The notes beneath the pieces are model-generated. The model saw only the letters and a program-made list of their open reading frames with translations, made no database searches and was not told the DNA's origin. The position numbers and the translations under genes were made by a program. Positions 1 to 8,736 of a stretch of DNA of 64,000 nucleotides are shown piece by piece (the stretch's first letter is position 1; each line of letters begins with the position of its first letter). Source of the stretch: Flavobacterium sp. 1355 (lineage in GTDB: Bacteria; Bacteroidota; Bacteroidia; Flavobacteriales; Flavobacteriaceae). The stretch is taken from the NCBI RefSeq assembly GCF_017833415.1, contig NZ_JAFICC010000011.1:1-64000 (forward strand), given 5' to 3'.

Positions 1-95
1 AACCTCAGAACCTCAGAACCTCAGAACCTCAGAACCTCAGAACCTCAGAACCTCAGAACCTCAGAACCTCAGAACCTCAGAACCTCAGAACCTCA
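1..95. repeat. AACCTCAG tandem array
   Basis: Eleven perfect head-to-tail copies of the 8-base unit AACCTCAG plus a partial twelfth fill the left edge of the window, so the array probably continues further left. The last partial unit supplies the stop codon of recG. Because 8 is not a multiple of 3 the array is unlikely to be coding. It is best read as a slippage-prone simple repeat downstream of recG. Confidence 0.9.
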
Positions 96-2201
96 ACTAA
101 TATAATTCCAAATATTTTTCTTCTTTGTCAATTCTATAAAAACAGCTTTAAGGATTGCATGTTCGGGTTTTTGGAGGGCTGGATCTTCTTTCAGAATTTT
201 CATGGCATAATTTCTTCCTAAGGATAAAATATCCCGATCTCTTACAATATCAGCAATTTGTAGATTTAGAACCCCGCTTTGCTGTGTTCCCATCAAATCT
301 CCCGGGCCACGAAGTTTTAGGTCAACTTCTGCAATTTCAAAACCATCATTAGTTTGCACCATTGTTTCCATACGGGTTTTACTGTCGGCGCTCAATTTAT
401 GACTGGTCATCAGGATACAATAACTTTGTTCAGCACCACGGCCAACGCGCCCGCGTAACTGATGCAGCTGCGATAATCCAAAACGTTCTGCGCTTTCTAT
501 AATCATTACGCTGGCATTCGGTACATTTACACCCACCTCAATTACCGTTGTGGCCACCATAATATTGGTTTTACCTTCAGAAAAGCGTTTCATTTCGGCA
601 TCTTTATCTGCAGGTTTCATTTTTCCATGTAAAATCGAAATTGAATACTGAGGCAACGGAAAATCTCTCGAAATACTTTCATAACCGTCCATCAAATCCT
701 TGTAATCCATTTTTTCAGATTCCTGAATCAAGGGATAAACAATATAGATTTGTCTGCCTTTTGCGATTTCATCCCGAAGAAATTTCCAGACTTTCAATCT
801 ATTGGTATCATAACGATGCACCGTTTGAATTGGCTTTCTTCCCGGTGGCAGTTCGTCAATTACAGAAATATCCAGATCTCCGTACAGACTCATTGCCAAA
901 GTTCGCGGAATAGGTGTGGCGGTCATTACCAAAACGTGCGGCGGAATATCATTTTTCTTCCATAATTTAGAACGCTGTTCCACGCCAAAACGATGTTGCT
1001 CATCAATAACAGATAATCCCAGGTTCTTAAATTTTACTTTATCTTCTAATAAGGCATGCGTGCCAATCAGAATATGCAGACTACCATTTTCGAGCTCTTC
1101 ATGAATAACTTTTCTTGCTGCAGTTTTGGTCGAGCCTGTTAGTATTTTGATGTTAATATTTAATGTTGCAGCCAATTCAGACAGTCCGATAAAATGCTGG
1201 TTTGCCAGAATTTCTGTTGGTGCCATTAAACATGCCTGAAAACCATTATCAATTGCCAGAAGCATACTCATAAAAGCTACAATTGTTTTCCCGGACCCCA
1301 CATCTCCCTGCAATAACCGGTTCATCTGGGCATTGCTTCCCATGTCTGAACGAATTTCTTTTATTACTCTTTTCTGCGCATTCGTCAGATTAAATGGCAG
1401 ATGATTTTCATAAAATTCATTAAAAAGTTCTCCCACTTTCGTGAAAGGATGTCCTTTTATTTTATGTTTTCGAATAAGATTTTTTGTAATTAATTGTAAT
1501 TGGATAAAAAACAATTCTTCAAACTTTAAACGGAATTGTGCTTTTGCCAAAGCATCAGTACTTTTTGGAAAATGAATATTGAACAGAGCAGCTTTTTTAG
1601 AAATCAGCTTTAATTCATCAATCAGATACTGCGGAAAAGTTTCTGTAAACAAAGCCTGCGTTTCAATAAACAATTGCTGCATTAATTTATTGATTGTCCG
1701 GTTTGAAATACCACGATTTGTCAGCGTTTCTGTCGAAGGATAAACGGGCTGCATTGCAGAACTCAAACTTTTTTCATGTTCGCTTAGCAGTTCAATTTCC
1801 GGATGTGCCATACTAAACTGGCTTCCGTACAAAGAACATTTTCCAAAAACCACACAAACTTCATTTAATTTTAAACTCTCGCGAATCCACTTATGTCCCT
1901 GAAACCAGTTTAAATCAATCTGCCCTGTATCATCTACAAAAGTGGCTACCAAACGTTTTTTGTTTTTGGCAAACTCAACTGTTTTAATGTTAATTATTTT
2001 TCCGATAATCTGGACCTCAGAACCTGTATTCTGAAGCTCGTTTATTTTATAATAACGTGTTCTGTCAATATACCTGTTCGGAAAAAAATTAATCAGATCT
2101 CCATATTTATGAATTCCCAATTCCTTACGAAGAAGCTGGCCGCGACTGGGCCCAACACCTTTTAAGTATTCGATTGGAGTTTCCAGGAGATTATTAGACA
2201 T
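93..2201 (-). CDS. recG: ATP-dependent DNA helicase RecG
   Basis: RecG is a superfamily 2 helicase that remodels stalled replication forks and branch-migrates recombination intermediates. The 702 residues have the family layout: an N-terminal wedge/OB region (about residues 60-150), Walker A GDVGSGKT at 299-306, a DEQH box at 400-403, then the second helicase domain with a QLRGRVGRG motif and the C-terminal TRG-type region. Length is normal for bacterial RecG. The ATG start is followed by the conserved ETPIEYLKGVGP segment. The stop codon lies in the last unit of the adjoining 8-base repeat array. It appears to be transcribed alone and diverges from the next gene. Confidence 0.97.
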   Translation of the reverse strand: MSNNLLETPIEYLKGVGPSRGQLLRKELGIHKYGDLINFFPNRYIDRTRYYKINELQNTGSEVQIIGKIINIKTVEFAKNKKRLVATFVDDTGQIDLNWFQGHKWIRESLKLNEVCVVFGKCSLYGSQFSMAHPEIELLSEHEKSLSSAMQPVYPSTETLTNRGISNRTINKLMQQLFIETQALFTETFPQYLIDELKLISKKAALFNIHFPKSTDALAKAQFRLKFEELFFIQLQLITKNLIRKHKIKGHPFTKVGELFNEFYENHLPFNLTNAQKRVIKEIRSDMGSNAQMNRLLQGDVGSGKTIVAFMSMLLAIDNGFQACLMAPTEILANQHFIGLSELAATLNINIKILTGSTKTAARKVIHEELENGSLHILIGTHALLEDKVKFKNLGLSVIDEQHRFGVEQRSKLWKKNDIPPHVLVMTATPIPRTLAMSLYGDLDISVIDELPPGRKPIQTVHRYDTNRLKVWKFLRDEIAKGRQIYIVYPLIQESEKMDYKDLMDGYESISRDFPLPQYSISILHGKMKPADKDAEMKRFSEGKTNIMVATTVIEVGVNVPNASVMIIESAERFGLSQLHQLRGRVGRGAEQSYCILMTSHKLSADSKTRMETMVQTNDGFEIAEVDLKLRGPGDLMGTQQSGVLNLQIADIVRDRDILSLGRNYAMKILKEDPALQKPEHAILKAVFIELTKKKNIWNYIS

Positions 2202-2435
2202 TAACTTATTTTAGATTTAAAATTGTTGATTTTTAGATTTTAGAAAATAGAACATAGAATAAAGAGATTAGATTTACTCTTTTGTCTTTGGAAAGCGAAG
2301 ATAGATTTTAATTGGGAAATTTGAAAACGAATTATAATTTAAAAAAGTAGGAAAAATATTTCTTTTTTGTCTTTTTAATTGTATTATTGTGGAATTAATT
2401 ATTAAAAAAAAACTAACCCACAAACCAGTTACAAA

Positions 2436-3332
2436 ATGAAATTTAAAATTATTTATTTGTTTTTTTTGCTATGTTCTTTGTTGAAAATTTCAAATTTATC
2501 AGCACAAAACCAAAACGTCTCTATTTTATCAATTGAAAACTCAGACAAGAGTATTGATTTATTATATGAAAAGAAGAATCCGGGAAGTTATACCTTAACC
2601 CTGGAATTTTCAAATGTAAAAAATTGTAATGTAGAAATGTATCAAAAAGTAATAAGCGAAAGTTCAGGATTTATAATGAAACTTGAGCCATTAAGCAAAG
2701 ATAATAATATTACATACTCGATGCAGTATTATGCAGCTTTAGGCGCAATAAACACTAACATTGATAATCAATTTCGCTACACCCTTCCTTTCAAAAATGG
2801 AAAAAAAATACAAATATTTGAAGCAGATTATGCTGGTAAAAAATATTTTGATTTGGAAAAGCCTGCTGATTGGAAATCTTATTCAGTATTTACAAATAAA
2901 CCGGATACTATCTGTAGTATGAGAAGAGGTATTGTGGTCTTTATAGATAATCAATATGACGACAACTCAATTTTAAATGCACAATATACATCCAGAAGAA
3001 ATAAAGTTGTGATTGAACATGAAGATGGAACTTTTGCGATGTACAGAGGTTTCAAAAAGGATGGAATCTTTGTCAAATCAGGAGAGGCAGTTAATCCACA
3101 AACTGAATTAGGAATAATTGAAAAATATAATAAGGACTCTTATAGACTGGATTTTGATGTGTATTATTTGTATCATAGTGTTTTTAATCCGAAAGAAAAA
3201 CAATCTTCACTCAGGATTAAAAATACATACCGATATTTGACACCTGTTTTTTACACTCATGAAGGTGAAATGAACCTACAATCTGGTAAACAATATACTG
3301 TTTCCTCAAACGTAAATATAGTAGCTCAGTGA
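2436..3332 (+). CDS. exported protein with degenerate M23/LytM-like domain
   Basis: The 298-residue product starts with a clear Sec signal peptide (residues 1 to about 23, ending LSAQ). The C-terminal half has the beta pattern of a LytM/M23 peptidase: VVIEHEDGTFAMYRGF, then a G-x-FVKSGEAVNPQTELGII segment like the lysostaphin core. The zinc ligands are missing: the usual Y-x-H-L is YRGF and the final H-x-H is replaced by RLDFDV. I therefore read it as a probably non-catalytic cell-envelope protein; its partner or ligand is unknown. It stands alone between recG (divergent) and the DUF1697 gene. The M23 assignment rests on pattern, not a search. Confidence 0.6.
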   Translation: MKFKIIYLFFLLCSLLKISNLSAQNQNVSILSIENSDKSIDLLYEKKNPGSYTLTLEFSNVKNCNVEMYQKVISESSGFIMKLEPLSKDNNITYSMQYYAALGAINTNIDNQFRYTLPFKNGKKIQIFEADYAGKKYFDLEKPADWKSYSVFTNKPDTICSMRRGIVVFIDNQYDDNSILNAQYTSRRNKVVIEHEDGTFAMYRGFKKDGIFVKSGEAVNPQTELGIIEKYNKDSYRLDFDVYYLYHSVFNPKEKQSSLRIKNTYRYLTPVFYTHEGEMNLQSGKQYTVSSNVNIVAQ

Positions 3333-3457
3333 TTTACTTAACTAATTACTTTAGAAAAGAAAATTTATGATAAAAAAGTGTGTTGTAGAGTGAAACCGTT
3401 TGTTTAATTTTTGCCAGAGCTTCAAAAAGAATATCTTTGAATTCTAAATTAATAAAA

Positions 3458-4000
3458 ATGGCAACACATTTAGCACTTTTACGCGGTATCAATGTTTCTG
3501 GGCATAATATGATAAAAATGGAAGCATTAAAAACAATGCTCGAAAGTTTAGGTTTTCAGAATATCAGAACCTATTTGCAATCCGGAAATGTTTTTGTTGA
3601 CACAGAAGAAGAAAGTGCCTCAAAAGTTGGTTTCATGATCAAACAGGAAATTTTTAAAGTTTTTGGTCATGAAGTTCCCGTAATTGTGATTTCTCAAAAA
3701 GATTTAGAATTAGCTCTTTCAAACAATCCTTTTCTGAAAGAGAAAGATGTAGACCCTAAAATGCTATATATAGTTTTTGTTGCCAGTATACTGAAAAAAG
3801 AAAATATTCATGATCTGAAAATCAGTCAGTTTAAACCAGATGAAGCAGTAATTGACGAAAACAGGATTTTTATTAAATATGCCGTTGGCGCAGGAAAAAC
3901 AAGACTTGAACTTAAATATATCGAGAAAAAACTAAATGTATTAGGAACAATGCGAAATCTAAATACGGTTACAAATCTGCTTAAAATGTATGAAGAATAA
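3458..4000 (+). CDS. DUF1697 family protein
   Basis: The product begins MATHLALLRGINVSGHNMIKM and continues with LESLGFQNIRTYLQSGNVF, both hallmark segments of the DUF1697 family, whose biochemical role is unknown. The frame could be extended seven codons to a TTG at 3437, but the family signature starts directly after the ATG at 3458, so that start is chosen (180 residues, typical for the family). The protein is predicted to be soluble and cytoplasmic, with no signal peptide or membrane segment. It is probably monocistronic, with a convergent gene 18 bases downstream. Confidence 0.85.
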   Translation: MATHLALLRGINVSGHNMIKMEALKTMLESLGFQNIRTYLQSGNVFVDTEEESASKVGFMIKQEIFKVFGHEVPVIVISQKDLELALSNNPFLKEKDVDPKMLYIVFVASILKKENIHDLKISQFKPDEAVIDENRIFIKYAVGAGKTRLELKYIEKKLNVLGTMRNLNTVTNLLKMYEE

Positions 4001-4017
4001 CGATTTACAATAAAAAT

Positions 4018-4707
4018 TTATTGCAGAGTCCTGATAATGTCATCTGCTGCAGGAGTATTCATTTTCCTGAGTTCAGCAATCATCAATAATTTTTGTTCTT
4101 CACTCATTACTGTTTTTGGTTTATGAAATTGGGTTTCAGAAGCTTCTTTATAAAATAAATCATCTGTCCAATCATTTCGAATTCCGTCAATAACCAGATG
4201 AATACGATCTTGCTTTCCTCTGTTGGCAACGGAATGTTCAAAATTGGCATCAATATACCAGCATTCACCTTCATTCATTACCAGTCTTTTGCCATCGAGA
4301 ATAAACTCAACATCAGGATTGGTAATGATGGGGATATGTAATCGAAAAGAACCATCCTCATAACCCAGACAATGGTCAGAATGTGGTTTGATTTCTGCGC
4401 CAACCGCCAGTTGAAGTAATCGTACTGCCGTTTTTTCGAAAAGAAAACCATCTAAAATTTCTTTAAAATAGGTACAGGAATCTAAAATTTCGGTATTAAC
4501 AATTTTATCATTATCGCTGGATAATGCATAAATCGTATCCGATTTACCATCTTTGGACATTAAGGCAACCGAAGTCCATTTTCCAGTATAATCATTTGTG
4601 TTGTAATGGTCTGTCCATTTTTTATTTATGATTTTTGAGAGATCATTTTTAAGTTTTTCGGTGTCAAAAACAATCGGAAATTTGATTGAGCGTATTAGTG
4701 TATCCAT
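4018..4707 (-). CDS. aspartyl/asparaginyl beta-hydroxylase-like protein
   Basis: This 229-residue protein has the jelly-roll Fe(II)/2-oxoglutarate dioxygenase pattern of the Asp/Asn beta-hydroxylase family. It shows a metal-binding KPHSDH segment, then LHIPIITNPDVEF, then WYIDANFEHSVANRG with the second His and IHLVIDG near the end. The family hydroxylates Asp or Asn side chains in proteins or peptides; the bacterial substrate is not known here. No signal peptide is seen. The 110 bases upstream hold a short in-frame stub ending FPAMLKWLRD, which could be the tail of a lost neighbour. Confidence 0.8.
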   Translation of the reverse strand: MDTLIRSIKFPIVFDTEKLKNDLSKIINKKWTDHYNTNDYTGKWTSVALMSKDGKSDTIYALSSDNDKIVNTEILDSCTYFKEILDGFLFEKTAVRLLQLAVGAEIKPHSDHCLGYEDGSFRLHIPIITNPDVEFILDGKRLVMNEGECWYIDANFEHSVANRGKQDRIHLVIDGIRNDWTDDLFYKEASETQFHKPKTVMSEEQKLLMIAELRKMNTPAADDIIRTLQ

Positions 4708-4820
4708 AATTTAATCTCTTAACCATTTTAACATTGCAGGAAATGTTTCCTTGTTTTCTTTTTCTGCACTTTCTTTACTCAAAGTCAGTATTTAAAATTC
4801 CTGAATTCGTGGTTAATCAT

Positions 4821-5543
4821 TTATTTAGGAACCAAATCACAATACCAAAACCCATAATCAAAAGCATCAGAAGCACTGGTATCACAGGCAGTTTCTGATA
4901 AATCCTCGTTTTTTGGTTTTTCGTATTTTCGGTAAACGATTTCACCAACTTCAAAATTTATTGGTTCGGAAAAAATCGGACCGTCAAATGTAAAAGTGTG
5001 AAATTCACCGTTTTCACCACACAAATCTACATTTTCAGGCAAATCCTTTATAAAATTCTGATCTATAATTCGGCCGACAAAACTTTTATCCAGATAGCGT
5101 TCATTTACACAAACCACAATAGTCTTAAACCCTAATTGAAGAAATTCGTCAATTAATTCTTTTGATGGAATTTTCCAGATTGGAAACACACCTTGAAAAC
5201 CAATTTTTGCCAATTGATCTTCGCGGTACTTTCGCAGATCTTCTAAAAAAATATCTCCAAAAACAGAATGTGTAATTCCTTCTTTTTTAAGCGCTGTTAA
5301 GGTCTGCATCATTACAGTTTCATAAACTTCCATTGTTGGCATTTCAGGAACCTGCATAATTTTTAATGGTAAACCAATACTTTTGGCTTGTGCCTTAAGC
5401 AATTCGACACGAACGCCGTGCATTGAGATTCGCTGAAACTGTTCATTGACACTTGTCAGTAAATATTCGATTTTGTAATCAGGGTTTTGTAAAATTTTGT
5501 ACAGTGAAAGAGCAGAATCTTTTCCGCTGCTCCAGTTAAACAT
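4821..5543 (-). CDS. PP-loop ATP pyrophosphatase, diphthine-ammonia ligase family
   Basis: The N-terminus carries the PP-loop SSGKDSALSLYK, the ATP-binding signature of N-type ATP pyrophosphatases that adenylate a substrate carbonyl. The later segments GDIFLEDLRKYRE and FPIW fit the Dph6/DUF71 branch (diphthine-ammonia ligase-like), whose bacterial substrate is unknown. The ATG at 5543 puts the first residue just four positions before the PP-loop serine. In-frame GTG (5564) and TTG (5594) codons would add 7 or 17 residues and one of them may be the real start. The gene is divergent from the M1 peptidase gene. Confidence 0.75.
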   Translation of the reverse strand: MFNWSSGKDSALSLYKILQNPDYKIEYLLTSVNEQFQRISMHGVRVELLKAQAKSIGLPLKIMQVPEMPTMEVYETVMMQTLTALKKEGITHSVFGDIFLEDLRKYREDQLAKIGFQGVFPIWKIPSKELIDEFLQLGFKTIVVCVNERYLDKSFVGRIIDQNFIKDLPENVDLCGENGEFHTFTFDGPIFSEPINFEVGEIVYRKYEKPKNEDLSETACDTSASDAFDYGFWYCDLVPK

Positions 5544-5605
5544 GGCTTTGAATGGTTTTGGCACGATTTTTAAATTTGTACAGTAAACATACAAATTTCA
5601 TTCGA

Positions 5606-5632
5606 TTTGTTTATCAAACCTTTGTAACTTTG
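5606..5632 (+). promoter_or_regulatory. putative promoter of the M1 aminopeptidase gene
   Basis: A perfect TAnnTTTG box (TAACTTTG, 5625-5632) lies 25 bases before the start codon. A TTTG at 5606-5609 stands 15 bases upstream of it, which is shorter than the usual 17-23 spacing in Bacteroidetes. The -7 box is convincing, the -33 element less so. Confidence 0.4.
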
Positions 5633-5657
5633 GAATTTTGCTGCTAATTTTTTTTCA

Positions 5658-7718
5658 ATGAAATATATTCTTTTTTTTATAACGTGCTTTTCCTTTGCAC
5701 AACAAACTCAATTTGTTGATTTTAAATCTGTCTCGGGTCAATTAAAATTGAATGCTGCAGAAAAATCGTTGTCCGGTTCCGTAGATTATGCTTTTGAAGT
5801 TTTGCAACCCATTGATACAATTAAAATTGATGCCAAAAACATGGAATTCACGCAAGTGAAAGTTGATGGAAAAGAAGTGTTTTTTGTAAATAGCGGCAAG
5901 GAATTAAAAATTGTTAATCATTTTCTAAAAGGTAATAACCATTTAACTTTTAATTATTCAGCTAAACCAAAACAAGCTTTATATTTTGTTTCTATTGAAA
6001 ATTCTGAAGTACAGATCTGGACGCAGGGGCAGGGCAGGTATACCAGCAACTGGTTTCCGAGTTTTGATGATGTAAACGAAAAAATAATTTTTAATATCGG
6101 AATTACTTATGATAAAGATTATCAGGTTGTTTCGAATGGAGTTTTGCAAAATAAAACGGAAAAGAATAATGAGATTCACTGGCAATACGGAATGAAAAAC
6201 CCAATGAGTTCGTATTTATTAATGCTTGCAATTGGCAAATTTGAAAAGAAAGAATTGCAATCAAAGTCTAAGATTCCGTTAGAGTATTACCTGGAGCATA
6301 AAGATGCTGATCGTTTTGAACCAACTTATCGCTATTCAAAACGTATTTTTGATTTTCTCGAAAAAGAGATTGGAGTCAAATATCCCTGGGAAATATATAG
6401 AGAAATTCCGGTTCGTGATTTTCTTTATGGCGGGATGGAAAACACTACTTCAACACTTTTTACAACCCGTTATGTTGTTGATTCAACCGGTTTTGTAGAT
6501 AGAAATTACACCAATGTTGATGCGCATGAACTGGCACATCATTGGTTTGGAGATTTAATTACCGCCCAAAGCAGTACACATCACTGGCTTCAGGAAGGTT
6601 TTGCTACTTATTATGCTTTGCTTGCCGAAAAAGAGATTTTTGGAGAAGACTATTTTTATTCAAAATTATACGAAACGGCGCAACAGATTAAATTTGCGTC
6701 AAGAACAGATTCGATTCCGGTTTTGAATGCAAAAGCGAGTTCGTTAACTTTTTATGAAAAAGGGGCGTGGGCATTGTTTGTTTTGCATGAATCTATTGGA
6801 GATAAAGCATTTAAAAAAGCGATAAAAAGTTATCTCAAAAAATATGCGTACCAGACTGTCACTACAGCTAATTTCTTTGATGAAATTAAAAAAGTTTCAA
6901 ATTTTGATCTGGTTCAGTTTCAGAAAACCTGGTTAGAATCTGCCGTTTTTGATACAGCTGCAGCAAATGCTTTATTGAGTAAAAATAAGGCCATTCAGAT
7001 TAGACTGGAAGTCGATAAATTAAAAAAAACAGCTTTGTCTGAGAAAAAGGATTTTTTGGTAAAAACTTTGAATTCGAATGTATATTATACTGTGAAAGAA
7101 GCTATTGTGAATCAAATTCAAACTGAAAAATACGAATCTAAAAAAGAACTGTTACTGATTGCCTTACATACAAATAATCTGCAGGTTCGTCAGGCAGCAT
7201 CAGGCACTCTTGACCAGATTCCGGAAGATTTCAGAACGGAATATGAGACTTTATTGAATGATAAATCATATCAGACTCAGGAAATTGCTTTGTATTATTT
7301 ATGGAAAAGCTTTCCTGATCGAAGAACAGAATATTTAAATAAGTCAAAAAACTGGATTGGTTTCAATGACTATAATCTTCGCACTTTATGGCTCTCATTG
7401 GCATTATCTACACCAGATTATACTGATAAACCTGAAGCTCTCATTTCTGAATTAATTACTTTTTCGTCAACAAGATATGAAGCTTCTACGCGACAAAATG
7501 CACTGGAGAAACTAATTGCTTTTAAATTAACTAATGATCAGGTTATGAGTAATTTAGTAAATTCTACTACACATCATATGTGGCAGTTTTCAAAATTTGG
7601 ACGAGATACAATTAGAATTTTATTAAAAAATTCGGAAATGCGTGTGTCGTTTGAAAGAATTTTGCCTAATTTGACCCCCGATGAACAGTTCCAGTTAAAT
7701 CGCTTATTGAAAGAGTGA
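5658..7718 (+). CDS. M1 family zinc aminopeptidase
   Basis: The 686-residue protein has a short signal peptide (MKYILFFITCFSFAQQ) and the full gluzincin signature: substrate-anchoring YGGMEN followed by zinc motif HELAHHWFGD and the downstream Glu in the NEGFA-equivalent LQEGFATYYA. It should cleave N-terminal residues from peptides in the periplasm or at the envelope. An N-terminal beta domain precedes the catalytic domain, and the C-terminal third is a helical repeat region typical of the ERAP1-like tail. No type IX secretion tail is seen at the C-terminus. Confidence 0.93.
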   Translation: MKYILFFITCFSFAQQTQFVDFKSVSGQLKLNAAEKSLSGSVDYAFEVLQPIDTIKIDAKNMEFTQVKVDGKEVFFVNSGKELKIVNHFLKGNNHLTFNYSAKPKQALYFVSIENSEVQIWTQGQGRYTSNWFPSFDDVNEKIIFNIGITYDKDYQVVSNGVLQNKTEKNNEIHWQYGMKNPMSSYLLMLAIGKFEKKELQSKSKIPLEYYLEHKDADRFEPTYRYSKRIFDFLEKEIGVKYPWEIYREIPVRDFLYGGMENTTSTLFTTRYVVDSTGFVDRNYTNVDAHELAHHWFGDLITAQSSTHHWLQEGFATYYALLAEKEIFGEDYFYSKLYETAQQIKFASRTDSIPVLNAKASSLTFYEKGAWALFVLHESIGDKAFKKAIKSYLKKYAYQTVTTANFFDEIKKVSNFDLVQFQKTWLESAVFDTAAANALLSKNKAIQIRLEVDKLKKTALSEKKDFLVKTLNSNVYYTVKEAIVNQIQTEKYESKKELLLIALHTNNLQVRQAASGTLDQIPEDFRTEYETLLNDKSYQTQEIALYYLWKSFPDRRTEYLNKSKNWIGFNDYNLRTLWLSLALSTPDYTDKPEALISELITFSSTRYEASTRQNALEKLIAFKLTNDQVMSNLVNSTTHHMWQFSKFGRDTIRILLKNSEMRVSFERILPNLTPDEQFQLNRLLKE

Positions 7719-7768
7719 TTATGAGAATAATCATCATCCCAAAAACAAAAACATACCTACATTAATTT

Positions 7769-8668
7769 ATGAGAGCATTGGTTATTTCCGGCGGTGGCAG
7801 CAAAGGGGCATTTGCCGGCGGTGTCGCACAGTATTTAATAGAAGAAAAAAGGCATGAATACGATATGTATTTAGGAACTTCAACAGGAAGTTTATTAATT
7901 CCGCATTTAGCTCTTGGCCATATTAAAAAGATTCATTGGGTCTATACAAATGTGACTATGAATAAAATTTTTAATATTTGCCCTTTTGTGGTAAAAGTCA
8001 AGGACGGTATTGATATTGTTACCATAAACCACTTCAATGTTATACGTCAGTTTTTTAAAGGAAAAAGGACTTTTGGCGAAAGTAAAGGTTTGCAGAAATA
8101 TATTAAAAACAATTTTTCGTTATCTGATTTTAATAAACTCAAAAAACTAAAATCGGATGTTATTGTAACGGTTACCAACTTAACAAAAAATGAAGCAGAA
8201 TATAAGTCTGTAAAAGATTGTACTTATGAAGAGTTCTGCGACTGGACCTGGATTTCCAGTAATTACATTCCGTTTATGAGTTTGGTGACCAAGAATAATT
8301 ACGAATATGGAGATGGAGGGTTTTCCAGTTTGGTGCCAATTCGTGAAGCCATAAATCGTGGTGCAACCGAAATTGACGTCATTATTCTGGAGACAGAAGT
8401 AAACACAAGCAAAATGGTTATTGGTAAAAACCCGTTTTCACTAATGATTGATTTGTTTAGAATTGCCTTAGATCAGGTCGAAAAACATGATATTGCTATA
8501 GGAAAACTTATGGCAAACAACAAAAACGTGAAACTTAACTTATATTACACACCCACCAAATTAACTGATAATGCGTTGATTTTTAATAAAGAAGTCATGA
8601 AAGAGTGGTGGGAGCAAGGCTATGAATATGCTCAGAACAAATCTGAAGTTATGAGTGACAATAAATAA
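7769..8668 (+). CDS. patatin-like phospholipase
   Basis: The start of the protein has the oxyanion-hole motif SGGGSKGAFAGGV, followed by the nucleophile elbow GTSTGS and, later, the dyad motif DGGF. These are the three diagnostic elements of patatin-like serine lipid acyl hydrolases. At 299 residues it is a single-domain member without signal peptide, so it probably acts inside the cell on membrane lipids. It follows the M1 gene by 50 bases on the same strand and may be cotranscribed with it. A bidirectional hairpin terminator separates it from the convergent LanC gene. Confidence 0.9.
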   Translation: MRALVISGGGSKGAFAGGVAQYLIEEKRHEYDMYLGTSTGSLLIPHLALGHIKKIHWVYTNVTMNKIFNICPFVVKVKDGIDIVTINHFNVIRQFFKGKRTFGESKGLQKYIKNNFSLSDFNKLKKLKSDVIVTVTNLTKNEAEYKSVKDCTYEEFCDWTWISSNYIPFMSLVTKNNYEYGDGGFSSLVPIREAINRGATEIDVIILETEVNTSKMVIGKNPFSLMIDLFRIALDQVEKHDIAIGKLMANNKNVKLNLYYTPTKLTDNALIFNKEVMKEWWEQGYEYAQNKSEVMSDNK

Positions 8669-8693
8669 TTTAGTTGTTTAAAAAGATATATTT

Positions 8694-8727
8694 AAAGGTC
8701 GTAAAATATTTATTTTTACGACCTTTT
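8694..8727. terminator. bidirectional intrinsic terminator
   Basis: A perfect 13-bp stem (8694-8706 with 8714-8726, core GGTCGTAAAA) with a 7-base loop ends in AT-rich tracts on both sides. It sits between the convergent patatin and LanC genes and can serve both. Confidence 0.8.
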
Positions 8728-8736
8728 ATGATTAAA

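Noticed and set aside
4722..4790. Stub frame ending FPAMLKWLRD upstream of the hydroxylase-like gene
   Set aside because: It has only about 20 sense codons and no start codon context; it may be a gene remnant, but nothing identifies the parent gene.
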